DNA from: an uncultured Eubacteriales bacterium
GTDB taxonomy: Bacteria > Bacillota > Clostridia > Christensenellales > Aristaeellaceae
Length of the DNA stretch: 54,103 nucleotides
Assembly (NCBI GenBank): GCA_902799045.1
Contig: CADBZH010000004.1
Span: forward strand, 1 to 54,103
Direction of reading: 5' to 3'
Shown piece after piece: positions 42,769 to 52,374 of the stretch; within the stretch, counting starts at the first letter, position 1; each line of letters starts with the position of its first letter. The translations under genes and the position numbers were made by a program. The notes under the pieces were generated by a model. The model ran no database searches. It worked only from the letters and a program-made list of their open reading frames with translations, and was not told the origin of the DNA.

Positions 42769-44251
42769 TCGGGAGGGCGCCCTTGAGCTTCGACCAACCC
42801 TGCGTCCACACCTCCGCCGCGATCTCGTCCTTGCGCCAGAGCATGAACAGGCCGTAGGCGCCGAAGAAGCAGAGGGCGGAGAGGAGGAGGGAGGCGAACG
42901 GGCCGAGGGGGAGGAGCTTGACCCAGCCGCCCGCCGCGGCGGCGACCGCGAGACCGGCGAGCAGGCGCGGCCAGGGATAGGCCTTGAAGAAATCGGCGAT
43001 TTCGCCGCGAAGGGCTCGGTACTGCACGATCAGCACGGCGGCCTCGGCGGCGAGGGTGCCGATGGCGGCGCCGGTGGCCCGGAAGCGGGGGATCAGGAGG
43101 GCGTTTAAGATCAGGTCGACGATCACGCCCGCGATCTCGGATTTCAAAACCAGCTTTTCCCGGCCCAGGGGCACCAGGATCTGCATGCCCAGCACGTTGG
43201 AAAGCCCGATGAACAGCACCGTGGGCATGATGAAGCGCATCGGCGGGATGGAGCCGAGGTAGGCCTCGCCGGAGAGGAACAGCACGCATTCCGGCGCGTA
43301 GAGCATGAAGTAGAGCGAAAGCGCCGAGGCGAACATCAGCACGAAGCGCAGGGCTTTGCGGGCCATGCGGCGGAATTCATCCATCTGGCCGTGCTCCACG
43401 TAGTAGCTGAACCGGGGCAGCAGCACCGCGCCGAGCGCCGTGACGACGCTGACCAGGATCGTCTTGATCTTTACCGCCGCGTTGTAGTAGCCCACGTCCA
43501 CGTCCGTGGTCATGAAGCCCAGCATCAGCGCGTCCAGGTTCGTATAGATCGTCGCGGCGCAGGACATGCCGAAGAAGATCATCACCGGCCTGACGTGCCG
43601 CCGCCAGTCGCAGTCCCGGGGCCGCCGCAGGTCGATGTAGCGGCGGGCATTGGCGAAGTTCAGCAGGTTCGAGGCCGAGGCGGCGAAGATCGACAGGCCG
43701 CCGTAGATCACATAATCCCCCTCGGCGCGCACCAGCATAAACATCGCCGCCAGCGCCACCAGCTTGAACGCGATGGAGCGCACGGTGATGTAGGTGTACT
43801 GCTCCAGCGCTTTGTAGAGCCATTCCATGCCGATGGAGTTCAGCAGCACCGTGGCGCTGATGATGATGAACAGCGTCCGTTCGGCCCTCAGCTTCGGCAC
43901 GAACAGCAGCGCCAGCGCCAGCAGCAGATAGGACAGCGCGTCCATCGCCAGGTTGATGCCCAGCAGCTCGTGGGCCGTGCGGGACAGCGCCTCGCGGTCG
44001 TCGCGCACCTTCGCGCAGGCGCGGATGCCGTAGGTGGGGATGCCCAGCTGGGCGAACATCGAGAAATAGGCGATGACGGACGTGGCAAAGCTCACCTTGC
44101 CCGTGCCCGCCGGGCCGAGCACCCGCGAGATGTAGGGGAAGGTGATGATCGGGAACACGAAGCCGGACATCGCCAGCAGCGCGTTCATGATGAAGTTTTT
44201 CTTGACGGACCTGCCCTTTGCGGCTTCGCCCGCGCTCATTCTCTCTCGCAT
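42755..44251 (-). CDS. wzx: Wzx-type flippase of the second cluster
   Basis: 498 aa, MOP/PST superfamily, about 14 membrane segments. FIMNALLAMSGFVFPIITFP, then YISRVLGPAGTGKVSFATSV, is the standard N-terminus, and NLDALMLGFMTTDVDVGYYN is the mid-protein pattern. Start choice is uncertain between Met1 and Met5 (44239). It is homologous to, but clearly different from, the flippase at 30383. This is the last gene of the minus-strand operon, ending within the terminator hairpin. Confidence 0.93.
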   Translation of the reverse strand: MRERMSAGEAAKGRSVKKNFIMNALLAMSGFVFPIITFPYISRVLGPAGTGKVSFATSVIAYFSMFAQLGIPTYGIRACAKVRDDREALSRTAHELLGINLAMDALSYLLLALALLFVPKLRAERTLFIIISATVLLNSIGMEWLYKALEQYTYITVRSIAFKLVALAAMFMLVRAEGDYVIYGGLSIFAASASNLLNFANARRYIDLRRPRDCDWRRHVRPVMIFFGMSCAATIYTNLDALMLGFMTTDVDVGYYNAAVKIKTILVSVVTALGAVLLPRFSYYVEHGQMDEFRRMARKALRFVLMFASALSLYFMLYAPECVLFLSGEAYLGSIPPMRFIMPTVLFIGLSNVLGMQILVPLGREKLVLKSEIAGVIVDLILNALLIPRFRATGAAIGTLAAEAAVLIVQYRALRGEIADFFKAYPWPRLLAGLAVAAAAGGWVKLLPLGPFASLLLSALCFFGAYGLFMLWRKDEIAAEVWTQGWSKLKGALPTKEN

Positions 44252-44267
44252 ATCGCCCTTGGTTTCC

Positions 44268-45317
44268 TTATGCTCGCAGCAGCGCCTCCGCCCGCTGCAG
44301 CGCCCGGGTCAGGTACGCGCCCCGGCGCACTTCCTTGCCAATCGTTGCCGCGTTGCGGCACAGCTCGTCATAGCGCTCCTCTGAAAGCCCGTTGAGCGCG
44401 TTTCCAAGCTCATCCAGGCTCTCGATTGCGATGCCCACGCCGTTCTCCCGCGCGAAATCGGCCAGCGCCGCGTCCTTCCAGATCACCGCCGGCAGACCCG
44501 CGGCCATGTAGAGGGAGAACTTGTGCGGGTTGTTGACGCGCAGGTATTCGCCGGCACGATCGGCGCAGGCGTCGGCGGAGGGCCCGTCCCACACCAGGCC
44601 GAAGCCGCCCGTCAGCGCCGCGGGCAGGGCCTCCGGCGGGAACGCGCCGTGAAGACGGACGTTCTCCGGCAGCGCGCCGGTCTCCAGCCCCTTGCCGTAG
44701 AGGTGCAGCGGCAGCGGCTTTCGGATCAGCCCGCCGATGTAGCCGCACTTTTGCGGCGACAGGTTCCCAGCCACGGCGACGCCGTCCGAAAGCCGGTGCG
44801 CTGAACCGGGCCTGTCAGTCAGATAGTCGAAGATGCCCAGCGGCACCAGCTTGTCGCCGGGCATTCCCTGTTTTTTGAGGTGGTTTGCCATCTGCCCGTT
44901 GTGGCAGATGACGGCGTCGAACAATGGCAGCAGCTTCTGGTCGCTGTAGACTGCCGCCCGGCCGTGCAGCCCCCGCAGCCCGTCCAGATCGTGCACCAGC
45001 GCGATGAACCGCAGGCCCTTGCGCCGCGCCTTCGGCAGCATCCACCGGGCGAGGAAGGCGGACTTCATCGGATAGTGGGGGTATTGGATCAGCACGAGAC
45101 TGCCTGCCTCCGCCTCGCGGATCAGCCGCCGCCAGTTGTTCAGCCCGTCCAGCGCCAGCCGGATCGCGCCGGTCAGCGAGCCGTCCGCCGTGCGCGCGCC
45201 GCGAAACCCGAACGGCTCGTAGCCCAGCCGCACCGCGATGGCGTCCGCGTCCCGCCGGGCCTTGGAGGCGGCGTTGAAGGCTTCGCCCTCGCCCGTGCGC
45301 ACAATGTACTTCTTCAT
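44268..45317 (-). CDS. Galactofuranosyltransferase-like GT-B enzyme (WbbI type)
   Basis: 349 aa. SLVLIQYPHYPMKSAFLARW, FIALVHDLDGLRG, VAVAGNLSPQKCGYI, GFGLVWDGPSAD and LRVNNPHKFSLYMAAGLPAV follow the beta-1,6-galactofuranosyltransferase group of E. coli WbbI and lactobacilli. It would add galactofuranose from UDP-Galf. With the GlfT2-like gene at 141, this is the second sign of furanosyl galactose in the locus. Its ATG overlaps the Stealth gene stop by four bases. Confidence 0.82.
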   Translation of the reverse strand: MKKYIVRTGEGEAFNAASKARRDADAIAVRLGYEPFGFRGARTADGSLTGAIRLALDGLNNWRRLIREAEAGSLVLIQYPHYPMKSAFLARWMLPKARRKGLRFIALVHDLDGLRGLHGRAAVYSDQKLLPLFDAVICHNGQMANHLKKQGMPGDKLVPLGIFDYLTDRPGSAHRLSDGVAVAGNLSPQKCGYIGGLIRKPLPLHLYGKGLETGALPENVRLHGAFPPEALPAALTGGFGLVWDGPSADACADRAGEYLRVNNPHKFSLYMAAGLPAVIWKDAALADFARENGVGIAIESLDELGNALNGLSEERYDELCRNAATIGKEVRRGAYLTRALQRAEALLRA

Positions 45318-46324
45318 CGCTCAAACCCGCACGGCTTCGGCAGGATGGCCTCAAACGCCGCTTGCAGTTGCCGCCGGGCCGCCTCAAAGCGCTCCGGCTC
45401 CAGCGCGCCGTCGTTGACGCAGATCATCTTCGCGGACTGGCCGCGGATCGCCTCGGCGGCGCCCGCCGCGTCCACGTCCAGGTCGAACACCCGGCCAACC
45501 TTCGGCGAGCGCGGCATGAACCGGCCCTCGGCCAGCTGGCGCTGGCGGATCAGCCACTGGTTCACGTCGCGGTCGTTGCGGATGGCGCGGCGGGACGTGG
45601 CGTCCAGTACGTCGAAATCCTGCTGCCAGGCGGCCTCGAAGGAGGCCTTCAGGAACGGCTGGGGCAGGTGCGGCTCGTCGAAGCCCACGAAGCGCGGCCA
45701 GGTCATCAGCGCGAGGTTGCGCAGCAGGCTCTTGCCGTAGCGAAGGTTCAGCCACTTCAGCGGATGCGCCTTCACGCAGGCCCTGAAGTCGTAGTCACGG
45801 TTCAGCACCTCCACGTCGTTCAGCGGGATCGTGAACACGATGGCCTCCCTGCCGCGGCCGCGCAGGTCCGTGGTGGGCACGGGATTCAGCAGCGCCGCGT
45901 CCACCGGCAGGCCGTTTTTGAAGAAGTCGCCCTCCGCCGCCGGCTTCAGCAGGAACATGTCGTCGTTGAAGAACACGAAGCGCTCGGCCAGGCCGGGAAG
46001 GCGGTGCATGTTCAGCTCGATGGGGTTGGCGCTGAACGCGGGGCGGTAGGCCTCGGGGATGAAATCCTCGTGGCGCGCGATCCGAAGCCGGGGATGGGCG
46101 GCGTTCAGCCAGCGGGGCGGCTCCTGGTCGCAGACGAACCAGACCTTCCGCACCCATGGCGAGAAGGCCTCCACCCCGCGGAACCAGTAGCGCAGCAGAT
46201 CCCAGTCCCGATAGCGGTGTTCGCGGTCGTCGGACAGGCGCTCGCCCAGGCAGGCCGCCTTGCGCCGCTGCCAGTCGGGGTCGCTGCCGTCCACCCACGC
46301 GATGACAAAATCAATTTCAGCCAT
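45314..46324 (-). CDS. Stealth-family capsule phosphotransferase
   Basis: 336 aa. Stealth CR1 is IDFVIAWVDGSDPDW. CR2 is long and clear: WFRGVEAFSPWVRKVWFVCD, EDFIPEAYRPAFSANPIELN, and FVFFNDDMFLLKP. CR3 and CR4-like parts follow (WLIRQRQLAEGRFM, MICVNDGA). The family includes hexose-1-phosphate transferases that build phosphodiester-linked capsules from UDP-sugars. It suggests that the second glycan has a phosphodiester bond. AAGGAG precedes the ATG. Confidence 0.92.
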   Translation of the reverse strand: MAEIDFVIAWVDGSDPDWQRRKAACLGERLSDDREHRYRDWDLLRYWFRGVEAFSPWVRKVWFVCDQEPPRWLNAAHPRLRIARHEDFIPEAYRPAFSANPIELNMHRLPGLAERFVFFNDDMFLLKPAAEGDFFKNGLPVDAALLNPVPTTDLRGRGREAIVFTIPLNDVEVLNRDYDFRACVKAHPLKWLNLRYGKSLLRNLALMTWPRFVGFDEPHLPQPFLKASFEAAWQQDFDVLDATSRRAIRNDRDVNQWLIRQRQLAEGRFMPRSPKVGRVFDLDVDAAGAAEAIRGQSAKMICVNDGALEPERFEAARRQLQAAFEAILPKPCGFER

Positions 46325-46340
46325 CGATATATCTCCTTAA

Positions 46341-47333
46341 TCAGTTCTGGCCCTGGCGGCGGGCGTTCTGCGCCTGGCGCAGCTTCACCGCGGCCCACAC
46401 CGCCGCGTACAGCCGCGCTTTCAAGCATGCGAGCGTTGCGCGCTTCGCGAAGCCCATGCCCCGCAAATGCGCCTGTCTGAAGGCCGCCGAAAAGTTCGGA
46501 AGCTCCCTCAGCCGCCTCGCTTCCTGAAACCGCGCCCTGGCGCCGGCCGGATTGGCCGGGTGGAAGGTATCGTGCGTCAGGATCAGCAGGAGCGTCGTCA
46601 GCACGTACAGCGGCCAGTTATCCTCCCGGCTCACCGGCGACGAGGCGATTGCCTCCAGCATGTCCAGGTAGGCCTCGGTTTGCCCGGGCTTCCAGCGATG
46701 GATGGACGATTCGCCGGACAGGGTGTAGCGATACACCGGCGCGCTGACGAAGGCCGCTCCCCGACAGGCGGACAGATAGCGCAGCACCCAGTCGCTGTCC
46801 TCGCCCAGGCGCAGAGCGGGATTGAACCACACGCCATGCCGCAGGCATATGCTCCTGCGGAACAGCCAGCCGTGGATCGTCAGGCGATCCGTGGGTTCGG
46901 CCAGGGCAAAGTTCAGAAGATCATGCCTGTCCGTCTTGAGAATCGCTGGCGCGGCTACCGGCCTTGCAGCGTCCTTCCCGCGAATGATTCTGCCGCAGCA
47001 GGCATCCGCGCGCCCGTCGAGGCTGGCGCAGAGCGCCTGAATCGCGCCTTCGCACAGGGCGTCGTCGGCGTCCAGAAAGAGGAGCCACTCACCGCGCGCT
47101 TCCCGGATCCCCAGGTTCCTGGCTTCGGAGGCGCCGGCATGGGGTTGCCGCAGGCAGCGCACGGCGGGAAACCTTGCGGCGAGCGCTTCCGCGCGTTCGA
47201 GGGTGCTGTCCGTCGAGCCGTCGTCGATGAGCAGGATTTCCGAAGGGTCGCCTCCGGAGGCGGCGCACGATTCCACGCAGCGCTCGATCGTGTCCGCGGC
47301 GTTGTACATGGGGACAATCACAGATAGCTTCAC
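46341..47333 (-). CDS. GT2-family glycosyltransferase
   Basis: 330 aa from a GTG start with a GGGGGTG ribosome site. LSVIVPMYNAADTIERCVES, LLIDDGSTDSTLERAEALA, HAGASEARNLGIREARGEWL and FLDADDALCEGA are textbook GT-A family 2 motifs. The C-terminal part is basic and helical. It adds one sugar to the second repeat unit; the donor is unknown. Confidence 0.93.
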   Translation of the reverse strand: MKLSVIVPMYNAADTIERCVESCAASGGDPSEILLIDDGSTDSTLERAEALAARFPAVRCLRQPHAGASEARNLGIREARGEWLLFLDADDALCEGAIQALCASLDGRADACCGRIIRGKDAARPVAAPAILKTDRHDLLNFALAEPTDRLTIHGWLFRRSICLRHGVWFNPALRLGEDSDWVLRYLSACRGAAFVSAPVYRYTLSGESSIHRWKPGQTEAYLDMLEAIASSPVSREDNWPLYVLTTLLLILTHDTFHPANPAGARARFQEARRLRELPNFSAAFRQAHLRGMGFAKRATLACLKARLYAAVWAAVKLRQAQNARRQGQN

Positions 47334-47350
47334 AGCGTCACCCCCACAAT

Positions 47351-50140
47351 CTACGCCACTCGCCGCCAGGCGATTTCGTCCACGCAGAGGGTCACGCCCT
47401 CAGCGGCGATGACGCGGTATTCCACGCGGGGCATGAACGGGCTGAAGTAGGCCAGCGTCAGGGAACAACGGCCTTCCCGGTCGAACTCCTGCCGCTGCAC
47501 CTCCCGCGTCAACAGGGTCTCTTCGCCCTTGTTTCCGAGGACTTGCAGCTGGCAAACGGCGTCCCCGTCCCGCAGGTCGCTTTCCTCCATGTCCAGCGTC
47601 AGGGAGAAGCGAACCTCATAATCCGTCTGAAGCTGATCCAGATAGCGGTTCTCGGACAGCGAGTGATCCGGGCCTTCGAGGATCAGGCTTCCGCTTTCGC
47701 TTCGGCGCAGATGGTTCAGCTCGGCCAGATCCTGCAGGTCGCAGGCCCGCTCCGAGCTGTAGAAGCCCGCCCACTCATAGCCGGCCGCCGCCATGGCTTC
47801 GATCATCGCGGGATCGAAGCTGTAGACGCCGCTTTGCTCGGAAAACTGCACATATTTCGCGCCCAGGCTGGTCGCCCATATCATCTCCCGGGACTTGTCG
47901 GTGAACAGCGTTCCCCGCTTGTCCCGGCAGATATCCTCCGGCGTCATGACGCGCTCGTCGACGCAGCGGTATTCCCGCTGATAGAGCGCGGCCTGCTCCA
48001 TGGCGAAGATCGGCTGCTCCGCGGAAGCGCAAATCAACTGAACGGCCTCGGCCTCGGCGTTCAGCGCATCCGCGTGGGAAGCTGCGTATTGCGAGACGCG
48101 CTGGTTTGCCAGCGCCCCGCCCAGGATCAGCGCCAGGACGGCGGCCGCGGCGCAGGCGAGGCGGCGCGCCCTGCGGTCAGCGAGAAAACCGGCCAGGGCC
48201 TTGCAGAGGGCGACGACGGCGAGCGCCAGGCCGACGCAGATCAGATACGCGCGTCCGGCCCGCATTCCGTGGTCCCATCGCTCGATGTAAAACAGCGTGC
48301 GGAGGCGGGACAGCAGCCCGGGCAGCAGGAAATAGCCGATCCCGAGGACGGCGAACGTGGCGAGGGGAGCCTGCCAGCCTGTCTGGGCGCGATTGCCCGA
48401 TTGGTCGGTCGTGCCCAAAGACGCGGTCGCTTCGGCGGGGGCATCGAGCCGTGAAAACGGCAGTATCAGAAAGAGGCAATAGTTGATGTTGACGAGCTGG
48501 CTCTCCGACAGGGCGTAGAGCGCCAGCACGCCCATGGCGTAGGCGACGGCCCGATTGCCGCGCCGGATCGCCCGGACGGCCGTCCAGACCCAGAGGGCGG
48601 TGATGACCGCCGTGACGGCGACGCCGTAGCGAATGAGCAGGTACGCGAAGCTGCTGTCCAGGAAATCGTAGACCCCGCCGCTGCGAAGGAGCGACGCGCC
48701 GTTGCCGTGCATGGTAAACTGCGCGCCGAACAGATGGATCCCGTGCGCTTCGTAGCTCTCCCGGATCGGCATGATGCGCCTGGAGAGCAGCGTCTCGTCC
48801 AGGTTCACGACCCACGGGTTATTCCGCGCGTAGAGGAAGACGCCGACGCCCAGGACGATGAACATGAGGGGGAAGGACGCGACGGCGAACCGATCCGAAA
48901 GCCAGGCGCTTCGCTGAAAGAACGGATGCCTTTGAGACAGCCTCGGAAGGAACGCCGCCCAGAGGCAGGCCAGCGCGGCCAGTGCGCAGCAGATCAGCGC
49001 GGTCCGGCTTTCGTTTATCCTGTAGAGGAAGACGCCTGCGACCGCCATCGCGGCGGCGAGGCCCGCCGAGCCGAGAACGCTGCCGCGCTTTCGGCACCAC
49101 ACGTAGAGGAGCAGGAAGAGGCAGTAGGAGGCGAAATCGGTGCTGTTGAGAATGCCGTAGGCTTCCTTGAAGCGCCCGTTGTAGAGGCTGTTGATGTTTT
49201 GCACCGCACCCGCCAGGCAGCACAGCACCGTCGCGGCGAGCATGACGCCGATCACGCGCACATACCACTTGAAGACGAGCTCGGCCCGAAGGTCGTAGAG
49301 GCACATCCAGCAGATGGGGATGAATATGAGGACCTTATAGTCGTGAAGATAGGCGACGATGACGAAGGGCAGGGCGAGGGCGCAGGCGCCGACGAACCGG
49401 AGGAAGCGCCGGATCTGCGCCTTTTCGTCGGCGTCGGCCCAGAGCTTGCGGGCGAAGAGATAGGCAAAGCGCGCGCCGCCGAAGACGACCAGCGACATCA
49501 AGGTGGCCGTCTTGTAGAGCTCGGAATAGATGAACTCAAACATGGTGGTCTGGAGGAAGCGGTAGCCCACGTACTGCATCACCGCCGCCAGCGACAGCGC
49601 GTCCAGGCAGCGCTCCAGGCGACGCTTCGCCACGGGGTGCTTCGCGTCCCAATCCTCGAAGAACCACCTTTTGCACAGCGCGTTCAGCTTTGGCAGCAGC
49701 AGCGCCGCGGCGAGGCCGAGGGCGATGCCGATCAGGTCGATCAGCGTGTCCTGCCAGCGCCCGTAGCGCCCCGAGAGGCTTTGGTGCAGCTCGTCCAGAA
49801 CGCCGTAGAGGTAGGCCGAGCCGGCGGCGATGAGCAGGCGATGCCTGACGCCCGCGAAGGCCTGAAACGCGCAGAAGCCCAGCGCGGCAAACAGGAAGAT
49901 GTGCGCCAGCTTCCGAAGCGTCAGCCCGAAGAGGATCGACTGGTTGGAGACGCGCGTGGCCAGGTCCTGCTGCTCCATGCGCAGAAGGCCGGCAAAGGCG
50001 TCGCTCGCCTCCTCCGAGGCCAGGGACGTCTGGGACGAGAAGACAAAGATCACCGCCATCACCAGCACCGCGGCGATGGCCCACAGGAGGCGCTTTTCCG
50101 TTCTCGCGCTCATATTCGTCAAAACCGTCGGCGTCTTCAT
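47351..50140 (-). CDS. VanZ-fused polymerase-like membrane protein with extracytoplasmic tail
   Basis: 929 aa. Residues about 14-160 are a VanZ domain (FSSQTSLASEEASDA, LRKLAHIFLFAALGFCAFQA, DELHQSLSGRYGRWQDTLID). About 170-620 is a multi-spanning O-antigen-polymerase-like region with IHLFGAQFTMHGNGAS and SFAYLLIRYG. More membrane segments reach about 690, and then a soluble domain runs to the end. That tail has LQDLAELNHLRRSESGSLIL, matching LASLAELNALQVTDEGAVIV of the 1030-aa protein at 5347. It is the only Wzy candidate of the second cluster. VanZ domains bind lipid-linked or lipoglycopeptide substrates in some cases; the role here is open. Confidence 0.82.
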   Translation of the reverse strand: MKTPTVLTNMSARTEKRLLWAIAAVLVMAVIFVFSSQTSLASEEASDAFAGLLRMEQQDLATRVSNQSILFGLTLRKLAHIFLFAALGFCAFQAFAGVRHRLLIAAGSAYLYGVLDELHQSLSGRYGRWQDTLIDLIGIALGLAAALLLPKLNALCKRWFFEDWDAKHPVAKRRLERCLDALSLAAVMQYVGYRFLQTTMFEFIYSELYKTATLMSLVVFGGARFAYLFARKLWADADEKAQIRRFLRFVGACALALPFVIVAYLHDYKVLIFIPICWMCLYDLRAELVFKWYVRVIGVMLAATVLCCLAGAVQNINSLYNGRFKEAYGILNSTDFASYCLFLLLYVWCRKRGSVLGSAGLAAAMAVAGVFLYRINESRTALICCALAALACLWAAFLPRLSQRHPFFQRSAWLSDRFAVASFPLMFIVLGVGVFLYARNNPWVVNLDETLLSRRIMPIRESYEAHGIHLFGAQFTMHGNGASLLRSGGVYDFLDSSFAYLLIRYGVAVTAVITALWVWTAVRAIRRGNRAVAYAMGVLALYALSESQLVNINYCLFLILPFSRLDAPAEATASLGTTDQSGNRAQTGWQAPLATFAVLGIGYFLLPGLLSRLRTLFYIERWDHGMRAGRAYLICVGLALAVVALCKALAGFLADRRARRLACAAAAVLALILGGALANQRVSQYAASHADALNAEAEAVQLICASAEQPIFAMEQAALYQREYRCVDERVMTPEDICRDKRGTLFTDKSREMIWATSLGAKYVQFSEQSGVYSFDPAMIEAMAAAGYEWAGFYSSERACDLQDLAELNHLRRSESGSLILEGPDHSLSENRYLDQLQTDYEVRFSLTLDMEESDLRDGDAVCQLQVLGNKGEETLLTREVQRQEFDREGRCSLTLAYFSPFMPRVEYRVIAAEGVTLCVDEIAWRRVA

Positions 50141-50863
50141 CTATCCCTTCACTTTCCTGAGCAGGAACGCCCCGCCCTTCTTCAGCCAGTTCACCTTTTC
50201 GGTGTGGTAGACCGGCAGCTCCCGATAGGGCAGGCCCTCCGTCTCGATCCAGGCGTCCAGCAGGCGCTCCGCCAGGAAGCCCATCATCCGGGGCTGAGGC
50301 GCGCCCAGCCGCCGTTCCGTCTCAAACAGTATGCCGAAGAGCCACTCGCAGTAGGCGTCCAGCTGTGCTTTTCGCATCACGAGCATGTTGAACCGGTGGC
50401 CCTTCGTCCGGGCCATGCTGCGGTCGAAGGCGGGCAGAAAACGCGGCTGCCTTTCCCGGAGCACCGCCCTCAGCGCGTCCAGCGGTTCCTGCCCGTGGGC
50501 GTGCACGAACTGGCTCGTGCCGGTCTCGATGAAGTAATCCCGCTTCTTCGGCAGCAGCACCGGCGCTTCCTTCAAAAGCGCCTCGAGCGCCGCGGCGTCG
50601 GCGGGGCGCTTTGCGCCCGGCTGCTTGAAGTAGCGGCGGTAGTGGCACAGGCCCACGGCGTCCGCGTCCAGGTTTTTCCAGGCCCAATAGAGGGACGTCA
50701 GCTCGCAATACTGGTCGTTGCGGGCGCTGATGTTCACGCCGCTGTCGTCCCCGGCATAGTCCAGGCGCGGATGCAGCGCGGCGCCCGCCTGCACCGGCAG
50801 GTAGACGGCGTCATCGGGCATCGGATACGCCTTGTGGGTCGCCACCACGATCTTGATATTCAA
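50141..50863 (-). CDS. DUF4422 family glycosyltransferase-like protein
   Basis: 240 aa from TTG 50863. No in-frame ATG is nearby, and the first residues NIKIVVATHKAYPMPDD are the family's standard N-terminus. NDQYCELTSLYWAWKNLDAD and GLCHYRRYF are DUF4422 hallmarks. Members sit in capsule loci and have a GT-A-like fold; a few are assigned as galactosyltransferases. It lies 3 bases after the priming transferase and abuts the polymerase gene. Confidence 0.9.
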   Translation of the reverse strand: MNIKIVVATHKAYPMPDDAVYLPVQAGAALHPRLDYAGDDSGVNISARNDQYCELTSLYWAWKNLDADAVGLCHYRRYFKQPGAKRPADAAALEALLKEAPVLLPKKRDYFIETGTSQFVHAHGQEPLDALRAVLRERQPRFLPAFDRSMARTKGHRFNMLVMRKAQLDAYCEWLFGILFETERRLGAPQPRMMGFLAERLLDAWIETEGLPYRELPVYHTEKVNWLKKGGAFLLRKVKG

Positions 50864-50866
50864 CGC

Positions 50867-52249
50867 CTACACCAGCTTTTCCGAATTCTTCATGCCGCCG
50901 AAGGCCGTGCGCAGCAGGATGCGGATGTCCAGGCCCAGGCTCCAGTTCTGGATGTACCAGATGTCATAATCCACGCGCTCCTCGATGGACGTGTCGCCCC
51001 GCAGCCCGTTCACCTGCGCCCAGCCGGTCATGCCGGGGCGCACCTGCTGGCGCACGAGATACAGCGGCACCTCTTCCTTGAACCGCGCCACGAACACCGG
51101 AAGCTCCGGCCGCGGCCCGACCAGGCTCATGGAGCCCATCAGCACGTTGAACAGCTGGGGCAGCTCGTCCAGGCTGAACTTGCGGATGAGGCTGCCGAAG
51201 CGGGTCTTGCGGGAATCCGCGTCGGTGGTCCAGCCGTTGTGGTCGATGTCGGTGCGCATGCTGCGGAACTTGAGCATCACGAAGGGCTTCTTGTTCTTGC
51301 CGACGCGCTCCTGCCGGAACAGCACCGGCCCCGGCCCGGACAGCTTCACGCCGATGGCGATGGCGATCATCAGCGGCGAGAGCATGACCAGCAGGACGGC
51401 CGAGCCGACGAGGTCGCCCGCCCGCTTCACTGCCGCCAGCGCGATGTTGTCCAGCGGGGTGGCGCGCAGGTCCACCAGCCGGGTGTTGCCCACGGACTCA
51501 AAGGTGGGGTGGGTGGGGTAGTATTCGCTGTACATCGGGATCATCTCGACCCGCGTGCCCTCCTTCTCCGCCGCGCTGAGGATCAGCGGCATGAAGGAGA
51601 TCTCGTGGGGCTCCAGCGCCACCACCATTTCGTCGTAGTTGCCGTTTTCCAGGATGGAGCCGATCTCCTCATAGCTGCCGAGGCTCACGCCCAGGCCCTC
51701 CTTGGGCTTGCCGCTGACGTAGCCCTCGACGCGGATGCCCAGCTCCGGATGATTCTCGATCTCCCGGATGTACTGGGCCGCGCTCTTGCCGTTGCCGACC
51801 ACGACGACATGCAGAAGATACTGCTCCTTCATGCGCATCGTCTGGCGGACGCGCGCCACCAGCGCGCGCTTGAGTATGACAAGCAGCGTGGACACGCCCC
51901 AGAAGATGACGATGGTCCAGCGCGAGATATCGATCAGGCGGAACGTGAACAGCAGGGCCATCAGCACCAGGGCGCTCAGCGTGTTCACCAGCAGGATCAC
52001 CCCGGCGTCCCGGCCCAGGCGCGTGTTGCCGAAGGGCTGGTACAGGTGGCAGGCCGCGTAGATCAGCACGATCAGCGCCGCGTAGCCCCACATGACCGCC
52101 TGCGCGCCGAGGCTGTCCATCGAGACGCTCACCACGCCGCTGAACACCCGGAACCGCAGCTCCACCGCCAGCAGATAGGCAAGAAAAGTGAGCACGACAT
52201 CCAGTGCCGCGCTGACAAATCCTATGATCGTTTGATTGGTTCGTCTCAT
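50867..52249 (-). CDS. WbaP/CpsE-type initiating phosphoglycosyl transferase
   Basis: 460 aa from ATG 52249 (MRRTNQ...), with AGGA 9 bases ahead; the frame extends 20 codons further but without a better site. Four N-terminal membrane segments, a CoA-binding-like domain (LHVVVVGNGKSAAQYIREIE), then the catalytic region: KRAGDLVGSAVLLVMLSPLM, FRQERVGKNKKPFVMLKFRS, LDELPQLFNVLMGSMSLVGP, RPELP. It loads the first sugar-phosphate on undecaprenyl phosphate for the second cluster. This is a second priming enzyme beside the PglC-like one at 14321, so the two glycans are started independently. Confidence 0.94.
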   Translation of the reverse strand: MRRTNQTIIGFVSAALDVVLTFLAYLLAVELRFRVFSGVVSVSMDSLGAQAVMWGYAALIVLIYAACHLYQPFGNTRLGRDAGVILLVNTLSALVLMALLFTFRLIDISRWTIVIFWGVSTLLVILKRALVARVRQTMRMKEQYLLHVVVVGNGKSAAQYIREIENHPELGIRVEGYVSGKPKEGLGVSLGSYEEIGSILENGNYDEMVVALEPHEISFMPLILSAAEKEGTRVEMIPMYSEYYPTHPTFESVGNTRLVDLRATPLDNIALAAVKRAGDLVGSAVLLVMLSPLMIAIAIGVKLSGPGPVLFRQERVGKNKKPFVMLKFRSMRTDIDHNGWTTDADSRKTRFGSLIRKFSLDELPQLFNVLMGSMSLVGPRPELPVFVARFKEEVPLYLVRQQVRPGMTGWAQVNGLRGDTSIEERVDYDIWYIQNWSLGLDIRILLRTAFGGMKNSEKLV

Positions 52250-52345
52250 GTGGCTTGTCCTGCGTGTCTTCAGGTCTCCCGCGGGGCTGTGTGCTGTGCG
52301 GGCGGGCAATTATATACAATTACCCATCGTATAGTATCTACGATT

Positions 52346-52374
52346 AATATAGCACCGGCGCGGGGGAATGTCAA
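52346..52374 (-). promoter_or_regulatory. Sigma-A-like promoter of the second Wzx/Wzy cluster
   Basis: On the minus strand: TTGACA (52369-52374), 17-base spacer, TATATT (52346-52351). Start expected near 52339, about 90 bases before ATG 52249. The 331-base gap at 52250-52580 holds this promoter, an AT-rich near-palindrome around 52308-52322, and GC-rich sequence with no supported gene. Confidence 0.75.
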
